Assembly (NCBI RefSeq): GCF_050948215.1
Contig: NW_027488625.1
Coordinates: 434,001 to 498,000, forward strand
DNA: 64,000 nucleotides
Direction of reading: 5' to 3'
From: Halictus rubicundus
Lineage: Eukaryota; Arthropoda; Insecta; Hymenoptera; Halictidae
The notes under the pieces are model-generated. The model saw only the letters and a program-made list of their open reading frames with translations. It had not been told where the DNA came from and searched no databases. Below are positions 1-10,853 of the stretch, piece by piece. Each line of letters begins with the position of its first letter. Position 1 is the first letter of the stretch. The position numbers and the translations under genes are program-made.

Positions 1-186
1 GTCTTCATGAGAGCCGTCGGGACACGCGAGAAGAGAAAATACGCAATGGACCCGCGAGAAAGGGAGTTTACGGCAACAGAATGAGCTCGAAGGAAAATCC
101 TTTTTCCGCATTATGCTCACAACCACTCAAACTAAGGCAAGGGAGCCAAGTACTGTGAGGGTGCCAATTACTGTGCCTATACTAAT
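1..186. repeat. left arm of a long imperfect hairpin (foldback/MITE-like)
   Basis: This stretch has no gene. Read in reverse complement it aligns with 4919 to about 5100: for example AGGCACAGTAATTGGCA matches CGGCACAGTAATTGGCA, then CTTGGCTCCCTTGCC matches CTTGGCTTCCTTACC. If the copia element and one CTAAT duplication are removed, the arm runs on without a break into 4813-4840. The similarity continues weakly to the window edge, so the outer end lies outside. The element class is unknown; an old foldback or long-TIR element is my inference. Confidence 0.7.
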
Positions 187-448
187 TGTTGGTGTGCAAC
201 GATTGCCACTTCGGTGACCTTAGGTTTAAGGGGCGGTTTACAGCCCTTAGGTATAAGCGACCCTCGAAGTAAAGGAAAAGCGAGGTTAACAGTCAGTCGC
301 TAACAGTAAGCCAAGCCAACGCGTCGTCAAGCCACATTTTGTAACACCGAGTATTTAGTCATACAGTTGTACGCACACAACCGTTAACATCTTAGACACT
401 GTTCACGCGATATAGGAACATTCCACTGTTTTTTAATAAACGCCAACA
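187..448 (+). repeat. copia 5' LTR
   Basis: This 262-bp repeat matches 4546-4807 with a single substitution. It starts TGTTGGTGTGCAACG and ends AATAAACGCCAACA, giving a short TGTTGG/CCAACA inverted terminus. AATAAA near the 3' end may act in polyadenylation. Confidence 0.95.
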
Positions 449-460
449 GGTTATGGGCCC
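449..460 (+). other. copia primer binding site (initiator tRNA-Met internal type)
   Basis: GGTTATGGGCCC follows the 5' LTR directly. It is complementary to the anticodon-side sequence GGGCCCATAACC of initiator tRNA-Met, the same unusual internal primer known from Drosophila copia. Confidence 0.85.
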
Positions 461-563
461 GGGATCCAGTGTTTTAGAGTGAAAAGTTTATTAAGCAGTT
501 GTGTGCAGACTAAAGACAATAAGGACACAGTTATTTTTTGTTAGAGAAACAGAAAGTGAAATC

Positions 564-2336
564 ATGGCAGACAGTGCGGGATTTCGTTTCGCCATACAAA
601 AATTAAATGGTGAAAATTACCCAGTATGGAGCTACAGGTTGGAACTCCTACTGATCAAGGACAATTTGTGGGACGTGATCAAGGGAACGCCGGTTACAGG
701 GGATGCTACATGGTCAAAAAGGGACGACCAAGCGCGTGCTACCATTGGATTGTTGGTAGAAGACAACCAATTGCAGCATATAAGGACCGCTAGGACAGCA
801 GGAGACGCATGGAACGCACTCAAGGAATATCACCAGAAAGCCACTTTAACAAGTAAGGTATTTTTGTTAAAACGGGCATGCAGAATGGTACTAAAGGAAG
901 GAGGTGATATGGAAGAGCATATTACGACATTTTCGAACTATGTCAATCAACTGGCAGCACTCGGACAAGAATTGCCTGACAATCTTGTTGCAGCAATTCT
1001 ATTAGGAAGCTTACCAGAATCTTACGAGACTTTAGTAACGGCATTAGAAAGTAGATCAGAATGCGAACTCAGTACTCAGTTTGTGAAAAGCAAACTAATA
1101 GATGAGTACAGAAGACGTAAGGGCTCAAGGGACACTAAAGAAAATGTTGAAGAAGCGGCTATGAAGACTGCATTCATGGGCAACAGCGGTGCGAAACCGA
1201 AGAAAAATTGTTTCTTCTGTAAGAAGCCTGGACATTTTAAAAGTGAATGCATGAAGTACAAGGTTTGGAAGAACAAACAAGAAAAGGCTAATAAAGCGTC
1301 CGATGAAAAGTCTTCTCCAGAATACTGTTTTTACGCGAAGGACAGAACATCGAAAGAAGCATGCTTCGGGGCGAAGATAATAAAAGGCAAAATGAGTTCT
1401 TGGATTGTTGACTCCGGCGCAACGAGCCACATGGCAACATCGAGGGACTTCTTCAAGGATTTCGACCCTGGCAGGAAGGGACACGTTTGCCTCGCGGAAG
1501 AAGATAAAACAGCTAAAGTGGAAGGCATCGGTTCAGGAATAATTAGGTACGCTGCGGACTCGGAGAAAGTTGGGGAAATCCCAATACAGGATGTGCTTTA
1601 CGTTCCGACCCTAGGCTGTAACCTATTGTCTGTAAAAAGGTTGACTAAAGACGGGTATAAACTCGACTTCGAGAGGGAACAGTGCCGAATCCTCAAGAAC
1701 GGGAAACTACAGGCAACGGCAAGACTGTCTCCAGACCTGTACAAATTAGAAACGGTCGATAGGGTCTGCGTGGTCAATGAGGCCATAAATACGGGACATA
1801 CGGATTACTGTCAACATTCATGGCATCGACGTTTTGGGCACCGCGATCCGGTCGCAATTAAGGAGATGGCCGAAAAAGGTCTAGCGACAGGCATCAAGGT
1901 AAAGGACTGTAAAACGCGCGAGACCTGCGAGTGCTGTATAAAGGGAAAAATGGCACGGATACCGTTTCCAAAGGAATCAACCAACAGGAGTGAATCAATT
2001 CTGGACTTGATTCACACAGACGTTTGCGGACCAATGCAAACCGTAACTCCAGGTAACAGGAGATATATTTTATCAATCATCGACGATTTCTCAAGATATT
2101 CCCATATTTATCTGATGAGTTACAAAAGTGAAGCTGCAAAATATATCAAGGAATTTGTAGAAATGGCAAAAACTAAATTTAACAGAAAACCTAAAGTTAT
2201 AAGGTCAGATCGAGGAAGGGAGTACATCAACGAAGATCTACAGTCATATTTAAGGAAGGAAGGTATTCGCAATTTACAGCTCCATATTCACCACAACAAA
2301 ACGGAGTTGCAGAAAGAAAAAATAGGTCGTTACTAG
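564..2336 (+). pseudogene. copia Gag-protease-integrase, 5' part of frameshifted polyprotein
   Basis: I chose the ATG at 564 (MADSAGFRF, followed by the copia Gag motif LNGENYPVWSYRLE) over the upstream in-frame ATG at 501. Visible parts are a zinc knuckle CFFCKKPGHFKSEC (CX2CX4HX4C, about codon 220), the aspartic protease motif WIVDSGATSHM, and an integrase with an HHCC finger (HRRFGH, CECC) and the first two catalytic Asp residues (LIHTDVCGPM, IRSDRGREY). The frame then leaves the conserved integrase near 2270 and stops at 2336. The rest of integrase continues in the frame one base back, which points to a 1-nt deletion, so no full Pol is expected from this copy. Confidence 0.9.
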
Positions 2337-4528
2337 AAATGGCAAGATGTTTGCTGCTGGATGCACATATGGAGAAAAAATATTGGGGTGAAGCAGTAAG
2401 TACCGCAAATTATTTGCAAAACAGGTTGCCTACAAAAGCAACAGGGAGGACTCCATACGAACTATGGTTTCGTACAAAACCAGACGTAAGCAACTTACAT
2501 ATTTTTGGCTGCGAGGCATATGTGCACATCCATAAGGAACAGCGAAGGAAAGTAGACGACATGGCAGAAAAATTTACTTTCGTAGGATACTCGGAAGAAT
2601 CGAAGGCGTATCGACTGTTGGACATCCAAACTAACCGGATCAAAATTAGTCGAGATGTGATTTTTCTTGACAGAATTCACGAAAAGGAAGTAAATGGTAA
2701 CAAATCACTGCACGATGAAGTTATTTTCGAAAGGTCTAATCAGGAAACCGTGCAGGAAGATGTCATCGAGGAGGAATCATTAACAGAAGACAACACGGAG
2801 GACACTTTCTACACTGAAGATGAAGCGGATAGTGATTTTGAAGCAAATATACGCAATGAAGGGATAAATCAGATGCAGTGCAGACGTTCTGAAAGAACAA
2901 ACAGAGGTGTGCCACCAGACAGGTACATGGCCGCATCATTAAAGGCAGTGTTAAATGAAGGCAGTGAACCCCGAAATTTCAAAGAGGCTTTATCGGGACC
3001 ACATAAAGATAAATGGAAGAATGCCATTGAAGAGGAAATGAAATCATTAGAAGACAATGAGACGTGGGACATTGTGCCTAAACCAAAGGATCGAGAAGTC
3101 ATCACTTGTAAATGGGTCTTCAAGTTAAAACGGAACGCCGAAGGGAACATTGAGAAGTACAAGGCCCGACTGGTTGCACGTGGTTTCTCACAGAAATATG
3201 GGACAGACTACGACGAAGTCTTTGCTCCCGTAGTGAGGCAAACTACCTTAAGGACCCTTCTAGCCATTGCAGGTAAAAAGGGTATGACAATAAAGCACTT
3301 CGACGCGAAGACAGCATTCCTGAATGGAAATTTGACGGAGACCATCTTCATGAATCAACCCGAAGGTCATGCCATACCTGGAAAAGGGGATTATGTCTGC
3401 AAATTGAAGAAAAGCATCTACGGATTGAAGCAGGCAGCAAAAGTGTGGAACGACAAACTAAGTGACTTGTTAAAGAAACACGGGTTTCAACAAAGCAAGG
3501 CAGATGCATGTCTATACATAAAGTGTAGTGAAGGTGAAGTGATTTACGTGATAGTTTACGTAGATGACATTTTAATAGCGGCTAAAGATATGAACAATAT
3601 AGATAAGGTAGCATATTGTTTGAAAAGGTACTTTCACCTTAGCGATTTAGGTCTATTAAAGCACTACTTAAGTATAGAAATTAGAAAAGATAAGGACGGT
3701 TTTTACTGCATGAAGCAAACAGAGTATATCAAGAAAATTTTAATTCGATTTGGCTTGCAGGATGCAAAAAGTTCTAGTATACCATTAGATTTAGGCTATA
3801 TAAAGAGCAGGGATGGTTTATTACCAATGCCAGATAGTAATAAGTATCAACAGTTAATTGGTACATTATTATATTTAGCGGTTAATACTAGACCAGACAT
3901 TTCAGCAAGCGTTGCGATTCTAAGTCAGCATAATAAAAATCCTACTGCGGCTGATTGGACAGAGGCGAAAAGAATTGTTCGTTACTTAAAGGGAACTAAA
4001 AATTACGAACTAAGACTTGGCCAACGGAACGATAAGAGTGGTTTAGTGGGTTTCGCGGATGCGGATTGGGCTCAGGATAAGACAGACCGAAGATCAAATA
4101 GCGGTTATTTATTTCAATACTTTGGAGCACCAATAAGCTGGGCCTGTCGGAAACAACCATGTGTAGCCTTATCGTCTACCGAGGCGGAATACATCGCACT
4201 TGCCGACGCATCACAGGAAGGAGTCTGGATACGGAATCTGCTAGAAGATTTTCATAGGAAAACAGAAGAAAGAACAACAATTTATGAGGACAATCAGAGT
4301 TGTATTAAGCTAATCGAAAATAAGAAGTTTAGTAACAGAACAAAACATATAGACACTAAGTTCCATTTTGTTAAAGAGTTAAAGGAGCGAGGAATTTTCG
4401 ATTACCACTATTGTCCAACTGATGACATGCCAGCGGACATGTTAACGAAACCGTTAGGGAAAATAAAATTAAAGTATATGGCGGAGCGTTGCGGATTAAC
4501 AGACCAACAATTGAATGCGGATGAGTGA
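2270..4528 (+). pseudogene. copia integrase C-terminus, reverse transcriptase and RNase H (3' part)
   Basis: This frame picks up the integrase at the third catalytic acid (SPQQNGVAERKNRSLLEM) directly after the upstream frame fails. It then carries the copia RT with the active site YVIVYVDDILIA and the RNase H motifs GFADADWAQD, SSTEAEYIAL, EDNQSCIKL, KHIDTKFHF and DMLTKPLG. It ends at a TGA just before the polypurine tract. The first ATG is at 2339, but the conserved sequence starts upstream of it, so the piece is the tail of one broken polyprotein and not a separate gene. RT and RNase H look undamaged. Confidence 0.9.
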
Positions 4529-4533
4529 CCATC

Positions 4534-4545
4534 GTTGAGGAAGGG
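4534..4545 (+). other. copia polypurine tract
   Basis: GTTGAGGAAGGG abuts the TGTTGG start of the 3' LTR, the expected place for plus-strand priming. Confidence 0.75.
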
Positions 4546-4807
4546 TGTTGGTGTGCAACGATTGCCACTTCGGTGACCTTAGGTTTAAGGGGCGGTTTAC
4601 AGCCATTAGGTATAAGCGACCCTCGAAGTAAAGGAAAAGCGAGGTTAACAGTCAGTCGCTAACAGTAAGCCAAGCCAACGCGTCGTCAAGCCACATTTTG
4701 TAACACCGAGTATTTAGTCATACAGTTGTACGCACACAACCGTTAACATCTTAGACACTGTTCACGCGATATAGGAACATTCCACTGTTTTTTAATAAAC
4801 GCCAACA
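4546..4807 (+). repeat. copia 3' LTR
   Basis: It matches the 5' LTR over all 262 bp with one substitution. The copy of the CTAAT target duplication follows at 4808-4812. Confidence 0.95.
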
Positions 4808-5100
4808 CTAATAATATTTATTTTTAAAGCATAATGAATATAGGTATATATTAACTAATTCTAATGCAAAAAATTGAATATTTTGTTTTAATATTCATTA
4901 TGCTTTAGAAATAAGTATAATTAATATCGGCACAGTAATTGGCATCCCCACGGTAATTGGCTTCCTTACCCTGTGCGTTGACATTTTGTCGAGTGTTTAT
5001 ACCCGTTGGAACGAACACAGGAACTTCGTTTCCTCGTCTCGCGCAATTATAAACTTTCTCGGGGAAGTATATTTTAGTATCGCGTCTCGACACACGTAGC
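4808..5100. repeat. hairpin loop and right arm of the repeat split by copia
   Basis: TTAAAGCATAATGAATAT (4825-4842) pairs with ATATTCATTATGCTTTA near 4890-4906, leaving a loop of about 50 nt. Outward pairing continues between 4907-5100 and 1-186. From about 5101 to 5315 I see no gene or recognisable repeat. Confidence 0.75.
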
Positions 5101-5315
5101 AGAATTATCAATGAAAACCTTTTTTAACATTTCATTCACTTGTTTAGTTACAGTTATTTACAATCGTTTCGTGCTGTATCGATCGTGCATGTCAGTTTAC
5201 TTCGTCTTTACTGGTCGGCTTTGTTGGTATGGTAAATATCACACAACTTCACGTCTTCTTGGTTGCGTGGTTGTGTTTTTGTTTGTTTGGTCTGTGATTT
5301 TGTTTCGTTCGTTCA

Positions 5316-5511
5316 TGTATAGTATATAGCACCAGCAGTCGGTAACCGATATGTATTGGTTGACGCGTGTCGAGAGGGCGCGGACCTCCCGACACGCCAG
5401 GACCGATCGTATGAATCGGCAGTTCAAATAAAGACGCACCAAAGCCAACACGTGTACGAAATCTTTAGAACCTCTTTAGAACCCTTAGCCTTCCTGATTA
5501 CGGTCACTACA
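5316..5511 (+). repeat. gypsy-1 5' LTR
   Basis: A 196-bp LTR starting TGTATAGTATATAGCACC and ending GGTCACTACA (TGTA...TACA termini). It includes TTCAAATAAAGACGC, which may hold the polyadenylation signal. Confidence 0.85.
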
Positions 5512-5515
5512 GTTT

Positions 5516-5529
5516 TCAGAAGTGGGATT
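5516..5529 (+). other. gypsy-1 primer binding site, probably tRNA-Leu
   Basis: TCAGAAGTGGGATT, 4 nt after the LTR, is complementary to the 3' side of insect tRNA-Leu (AATCCCACTTCTGA) as I recall it. The match begins slightly inside the acceptor end rather than at TGG. Confidence 0.5.
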
Positions 5530-5601
5530 GGATTCGGGTGTCTTTATATAATTTTGTGGAATTATTTTACGTACTTTAGTATTTAGTATTTACGTGATAC
5601 G

Positions 5602-8600
5602 ATGGAAAGTTTGCGGCAAATTCCCGGACTAGACGAAAGGATTACGAAGGCGTCAGTGAAAACGATAAAAGCTTTTCATAAATTTGTGTTCGGTGAAGTG
5701 GGTGATCGACGAAATCGAATGCGTTTAAGAGACTTCAAAGGTTTTCCAGAACCCGAAGAATCCGTACAAGCAGAAGCCAAGGTATCGTGGGCAGAGAAGG
5801 AGCTGGAGTTTGGTGATCTAGTTGCTATTTGTCACGTGCTAAAAATTAGTTACAACGGGACATCCAAGGAAATTGCACAACGTATTTATGGGTGCCTCGC
5901 AAATTTCGATTTATTGTGTGGAAGTGACCCGGAAGAGGAGTCAGACGAAGAAGAGGAAAGCGTATTCCATGAGGTAGAAAATCGTGCGATTGCATCAAAA
6001 TTTACTTTGAGCTTTCGTGACGTCGAAGATTCTGTTAGGCTGTTCGATGGTGGTGATGACTATTTAGTGGAGAATTGGATTGCTGAGTTCGAAGACAATG
6101 CCACGTTATTGGGATGGTCAGATATTCAGAAATTATTATTTGCCAAAAAGCGTTTGATTGGCTTGGCTAAAATTCTGGTGCAGAGTGAAAAAGGACTTAC
6201 GTCATGGGAAAAGCTAAAGTCGTGCTTGCTTGAGGAATTTTCGAAAAAAGTCAACAGTGCTGATCTTCATAATATGCTATCTAATAGAAGAATGAATCGG
6301 GATGAAACAGTACAGGAATACTTTTTGCAAATGAAGGAATTGGCGTCAAGAGGTTTTATTGAAGCAGAAGCATTGATACAGTATATCGTGGATGGAATTC
6401 CTGATGATCCTTATCGTAAAATGTCCTTATATGAAGCGCAAACTCTTAAAGAGTTGAAGACAAAATTAGAAGTCTACGGTAAGCTGAGGAAGAAGACGCA
6501 TATTCAGGCGGGAAAGAATGTTCCAGTACGAGTCACCGCGCCAACGAAGGTCGTGTCGCAAAACAAAACAGCGGCGCAGAGGAACGAGTCGAAGGACGAA
6601 ACACGGTGTTTCAACTGCAATGAGGTGGGACACTTCAAAACATCGTGCCCGAAGCCGATTCGACAACGGGGATCGTGTTACATCTGCGGAGCGGCCGATC
6701 ATCAAAAGAGTGTTTGTCCGCAGCGAGCGACAAGTTCAAAGCACCGACCGGCGACTTCAACAGGGGACACTACTACACATTCAGTTCGACAAACTTTGAG
6801 TATTGTTCCTTCCTATACAATTAAAATACAATTAGAGATAAGCGAAACAGTAGCCGTTCTCGATACAGGTAGTCCAATATCGTTGTTGAATAATGATTTG
6901 TTGCCTAGTGGAACAAATATTGAACCTTATAACGAAGCCGTACGTTATGAAGGAGTTAACAAAAGCGAAATTACTATATTAGGTAGATTATTGCAAAAGG
7001 TACAAGTACAGGATTGCGAAGTTTATATTAATTTTTATGTTGTTCCAAAGATCACGATGAGTAATGCATGCTTGTTGGGTAGAGATTTTATCGCGAGCGA
7101 CAATATTCGGATAAGCTTTGGAAAAACTGTTGAAATTTCGAAGCGGTTGAAAGAAAGAGAGGCGAGTGTCGGTATTCCTGAAATATTAGCTATTGACATA
7201 GATCAGGATTCTGTACAATCGCTTGAGACTAATGTGAACAATAGTATTAGTTGGGACGTTAAAGATAAAGTTCATGCTATTATGGATAATTATTACGTAA
7301 AACCTGAGAGGCCGGAAACGCCAAAAACTCAATTAGAAATGGAACTTTCGATTAAACCAAACCATCAACCGTTTTATTATAATCCTAGACGTTTGTCGTA
7401 CCTCGAAAAAACAGCGGTTCAGAATATTATTCGCAATTTAATGGAAAGAAAGATAATACGTCCAAGTACATCACAGTATAGCAGTCCTATTGTACTAGTC
7501 AAAAAGAAGAATGGACAAATTCGTATGGCAGTGGATTATCGAGTGATAAATAAAATAACATTACGAGACAATTTCCCAATTCCGCGAATCGATGATCAAA
7601 TTGATGAACTTCGCGATAAACAGTATTTCACACGACTAGATTTAAAAGGTGCGTTTCACCATGTTAAATTGAAAGAGCAATCTATACCATATACGTCTTT
7701 CGTTACTTTTATGGGTCAATTCGAGTACGTTCGAATGCCATTTGGATTGACAAATGGACCCTCTTTTTTCATGCGATTTGTAAGTGCAGCTTTTCGTACG
7801 TTATTGGATCAAGGAAAGATTTTAATTTATATCGATGACTTATTGATTGCAACGAAAACGATAGAAGAAAATTTAGAGATTTTGAAGGAAGTGTTGATTG
7901 TTTTAGTGGAAAATTGTTTAGAGTTACGATTAGAAAAATGCACATTTTTATTTACTGAAATTACTTATTTAGGCTATAGAATTAGTGCCAACGGTGTTAA
8001 ACCGAGTACCGAGCATGTAGATGCAGTGACAAATTATCCAATACCGCGAACGTTTCGCGAATTGCAGAGCTTCGTGGGTTTAATTTCATACTTTCGAAAA
8101 TTTATTCGAAATTTTGCACATATTTCGAAGCCTCTTTATGAGTTGTTAAAATCAAAAACGGAATTCAAATGGGATGATGAAGCTCTGAAATCTTTTGAAA
8201 GTTTGAAACAGTTAATGATATCCGAACCAGTTTTATGTATTTATTCACCAACAGCTAATACAGAATTGCACTGCGATGCAAGTTCTTCAGGATTTGGTTC
8301 AGTGCTCTTACAGAAACAATCGGATAATAAATTTCACCCTATTTGTTATTTTAGTAAGCGCACAACGCAAATAGAATCACGATATCACAGCTTCGAATTG
8401 GAGGCATTAGCGATTATTTATTCTCTGGAACGATTCAGAATATACTTACAGAGCATACGGTTTACTATTGTCACAGACTGCAATAGCTTAAAGTTAACTT
8501 TGGAGCGAAAAGAGGTTAATCCTAGAATTCTTAGATGGTCACTTATATTGCGAAATTATGATTATGTATTGGAGCATAGAAAAGGCGAGCGAATGCAGCA

Positions 8601-9702
8601 TGCCGATGCATTAAGTCGTATGTATAGTATACTAGTTATTACGGAAAATAGTTTTGAGAGAAATTTAGAAATCTTACAAAATTTAGACCCGGAAATTAAT
8701 AAGATCAGATCTAAATTAGAACAAGAGGAGGATAGATTTGTTGAATTAAGTAACGGTTTAGTATATCGTAAAGCGAATGGTAGATTGTTATTTTACGTTC
8801 CATCATCCATGGAGGAAAATGTAATACGTGCAAGCCATGAAGAAATTGCTCATCAGGGTATGAATAAGACAGTAGAATATATATGTAGAGTATATTGGTT
8901 TCCCTGTATAAAAGATAAAGTAAAAAACCATATTTCAAATTGTTTAAAATGCATAACATTCGCGACAGTTGCAAATAAGATTGAAGGGAAGTTACATTGC
9001 CCGGAAAAAGGAAATTTACCTTTCCAGTGCATCCACATCGACCATTATGGTCCGTTGGAAAGAACTAAACACAGCCAGAAACATATCTTTGAAATCATTG
9101 ATGCGTTCACGAAATTTGTTAAATTTTATCCAACCGTTAGTACAGGCGTTGATGAAGTAATACGACATTTGAAATCTTATTTTTCGAATTATAGTAAACC
9201 AAAGAAAATTGTATCAGACAGAGGTAAAGCGTTTACGTCCGAAAAATTTAAAGAATTTATGGCAGCGAATAGTATACAGCATGTTCTTATTGCGACTGCC
9301 ACACCACACGCAAACGGTCAGATCGAGCGGATAAATCGGTCATTGACACCGATTTTGGCGAAACTTACTGAAACATCTCGTAGCTGGGATAACGTTTTAG
9401 TGCAGGCAGAATTTGCGTTAAATAATTCGATAAACCGATCAATTGGAGATACACCGGCTAGACTCTTTTTCGGAACTAATCAGTTAGGACAATGTAGTGA
9501 TGATTTACGCGAAATTCTTGAAGAGAGAAAGAACGAATATCGAGATCTAAATAGTATTAGGCAAAGCGCAGGCGAGAGAATTCAAGCGAGTAATGCGTAT
9601 AATGAAAAATACTATGATAAGAAGCGTAAAAAAACCAACAAAATATCAATTAGGCGACTATGTGATGATAAAAAATGTAGATACAACTGCGGGTGTGAAT
9701 AA
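5602..9702 (+). CDS. gypsy-1 Gag-Pol polyprotein (1366 codons, C-terminus shifted out of frame)
   Basis: A single frame encodes Gag and Pol, so no gag/pol frameshift is needed. Visible parts are two zinc knuckles (CFNCNEVGHFKTSC and CYICGAADHQKSVC, about residues 335 and 359), protease VAVLDTGSPISLL (about 420), RT with YIDDLLIA (about 743), RNase H TELHCDASSSGFG (about 888), an integrase HHCC finger ending ISNCLKC, and a D,D-35-E triad at about D1147, D1206 and E1242. An acidic run (EEESDEEEES) lies in the N-terminal third. After KKRKK the frame ends in unrelated residues because of a slip in a run of seven A, so the true integrase tail lies in the next entry. Otherwise the polyprotein appears intact. 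Confidence 0.92.
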   Translation: MESLRQIPGLDERITKASVKTIKAFHKFVFGEVGDRRNRMRLRDFKGFPEPEESVQAEAKVSWAEKELEFGDLVAICHVLKISYNGTSKEIAQRIYGCLANFDLLCGSDPEEESDEEEESVFHEVENRAIASKFTLSFRDVEDSVRLFDGGDDYLVENWIAEFEDNATLLGWSDIQKLLFAKKRLIGLAKILVQSEKGLTSWEKLKSCLLEEFSKKVNSADLHNMLSNRRMNRDETVQEYFLQMKELASRGFIEAEALIQYIVDGIPDDPYRKMSLYEAQTLKELKTKLEVYGKLRKKTHIQAGKNVPVRVTAPTKVVSQNKTAAQRNESKDETRCFNCNEVGHFKTSCPKPIRQRGSCYICGAADHQKSVCPQRATSSKHRPATSTGDTTTHSVRQTLSIVPSYTIKIQLEISETVAVLDTGSPISLLNNDLLPSGTNIEPYNEAVRYEGVNKSEITILGRLLQKVQVQDCEVYINFYVVPKITMSNACLLGRDFIASDNIRISFGKTVEISKRLKEREASVGIPEILAIDIDQDSVQSLETNVNNSISWDVKDKVHAIMDNYYVKPERPETPKTQLEMELSIKPNHQPFYYNPRRLSYLEKTAVQNIIRNLMERKIIRPSTSQYSSPIVLVKKKNGQIRMAVDYRVINKITLRDNFPIPRIDDQIDELRDKQYFTRLDLKGAFHHVKLKEQSIPYTSFVTFMGQFEYVRMPFGLTNGPSFFMRFVSAAFRTLLDQGKILIYIDDLLIATKTIEENLEILKEVLIVLVENCLELRLEKCTFLFTEITYLGYRISANGVKPSTEHVDAVTNYPIPRTFRELQSFVGLISYFRKFIRNFAHISKPLYELLKSKTEFKWDDEALKSFESLKQLMISEPVLCIYSPTANTELHCDASSSGFGSVLLQKQSDNKFHPICYFSKRTTQIESRYHSFELEALAIIYSLERFRIYLQSIRFTIVTDCNSLKLTLERKEVNPRILRWSLILRNYDYVLEHRKGERMQHADALSRMYSILVITENSFERNLEILQNLDPEINKIRSKLEQEEDRFVELSNGLVYRKANGRLLFYVPSSMEENVIRASHEEIAHQGMNKTVEYICRVYWFPCIKDKVKNHISNCLKCITFATVANKIEGKLHCPEKGNLPFQCIHIDHYGPLERTKHSQKHIFEIIDAFTKFVKFYPTVSTGVDEVIRHLKSYFSNYSKPKKIVSDRGKAFTSEKFKEFMAANSIQHVLIATATPHANGQIERINRSLTPILAKLTETSRSWDNVLVQAEFALNNSINRSIGDTPARLFFGTNQLGQCSDDLREILEERKNEYRDLNSIRQSAGERIQASNAYNEKYYDKKRKKTNKISIRRLCDDKKCRYNCGCE

Positions 9703-9868
9703 GAAATTATTACCTAAGTATAGAGGACCCTATGTAGTGAAATGTGTATTAGACCATGACCGTTATATTGTATGTGATCCTGAAAATAACCAGTTAACTC
9801 AAATGCCTTATGAAGGAACTTGTTCTGTCGAAAATATGAGACCATGGATTAAAGGTGATCCGGATTAG
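9632..9868 (+). pseudogene. gypsy-1 integrase C-terminal tail in shifted frame
   Basis: After the A7 run at 9628-9634 the conserved integrase C-terminal domain continues in the other frame: YQLGDYVMI, then LLPKYRGPYVVKCVLDHDRY and MRPWIKGDPD before the stop. The similar LLPKYKGPF segment in the minus-strand element at 56.4-58.2 kb confirms that this is the real terminus. Whether the A-run indel is real or a sequencing slip cannot be told from here. Confidence 0.85.
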
Positions 9869-10148
9869 TTTAAGTGTATTATCGTTGGAAAAAGTTTGTT
9901 AAGAAAATGATTATTTAATTTTACGTTTTAATTTAGATTTAGGTTTAGAGTGCAAGTTTACTGAACATTAGATTATTTTTATGTTAAACGAGAAATTTTA
10001 TTTTGTTCATTCATGCGAAAGGAATGTGTATGTTAATCACAGTTATATTTTAATTTAATGAGGTTCTTGTAGACAATAAGATGTTTGTGTTTTCTGCGTG
10101 AACCGATGATTGAGGGCAATCATGTTGTCAGGATGGACTGTAGTGAAC

Positions 10149-10342
10149 TGTAGTATATAGCACCAGCGGTCGGTAACCGATATGTATTGGTTGACGCGTG
10201 TCGAGAGGGCGCGGACCTCCCGACACGCCAGGACCGATCGTATGAATCGGGAGTTCAAATAAAGACGCACCAAAGCCAACACGTGTACGAAATCTTTAGA
10301 ACCTCTTTAGAACCCTTAGCCTTCCTGATTACGGTCACTACA
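10149..10342 (+). repeat. gypsy-1 3' LTR
   Basis: A 194-bp copy of 5316-5511, starting TGTAGTATATAGCACC and ending GGTCACTACA. Confidence 0.85.
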
Positions 10343-10853
10343 CATGTATTATTTTTTGGAATAAACGTTTGTTATTTGTGAATCCCCATAAATCTCACAG
10401 GCTTCATCGTGGGCTGGGTATACACGGTATAATGCAGGTGTTACATTAAACGTTTCGATGCAACAATATTTTCAGTGTTTCAGTGAATTATTCAACGCTC
10501 ATCGGCGAAATCCGATATTTGAGCTCGCAATGCAAAACAATTTTGCCAAACTTAACATGCAGGTAGGTAAAAAGTAAAATTCCGTCGAGTGTAACGCGGT
10601 ACGTGAATTACATGGAAATTCGTATCTGCTCGAGCATTGCGCCACTCTCAATAACAAGGTGCTTCAGTTTCTCGATTATTGAAATTTCCTTGAATTGTAA
10701 ATATATAATGAACTAAAATATGACGAAGCAAGGTCAATTAATAAGTTCAAGAGCTACCTTGGCAACGATATAACTATGGAACTAAATACACGGAATTTCG
10801 AGAAATCGGATACTCAAAAATTGATCCCTGAAGATCTTGAAACTCGATGCTAG
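10343..10853. other. no recognised feature
   Basis: AT-rich DNA in which I found no gene, repeat pair or structured RNA. Confidence 0.5.

Larger units (their letters stand above)
187..4807 (+). mobile_element. complete Ty1/copia LTR retrotransposon
   Basis: The element has two 262-bp LTRs beginning TGTTGG and ending CCAACA, and a 5-bp target duplication CTAAT (182-186 and 4808-4812). A primer site follows the 5' LTR and a polypurine tract precedes the 3' LTR. The coding order protease, integrase, RT, RNase H is the copia order. The LTRs differ at one visible position (AGCCC against AGCCA near 245 and 4603), so insertion was recent. One frameshift breaks the polyprotein near 2270. It inserted into the arm of a hairpin repeat. 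Confidence 0.95.
5316..10342 (+). mobile_element. complete Ty3/gypsy retrotransposon (gypsy-1)
   Basis: LTRs at 5316-5511 and 10149-10342 flank one long gag-pol frame. The two LTRs differ by two substitutions and a 2-bp TA indel at the extreme 5' end. Order is Gag with two zinc knuckles, protease, RT, RNase H, integrase. I could not find a clean target duplication, and the exact LTR start is uncertain by a few bases. There is no env-like frame between pol and the 3' LTR; 9869-10148 is AT-rich and noncoding. Confidence 0.92.
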
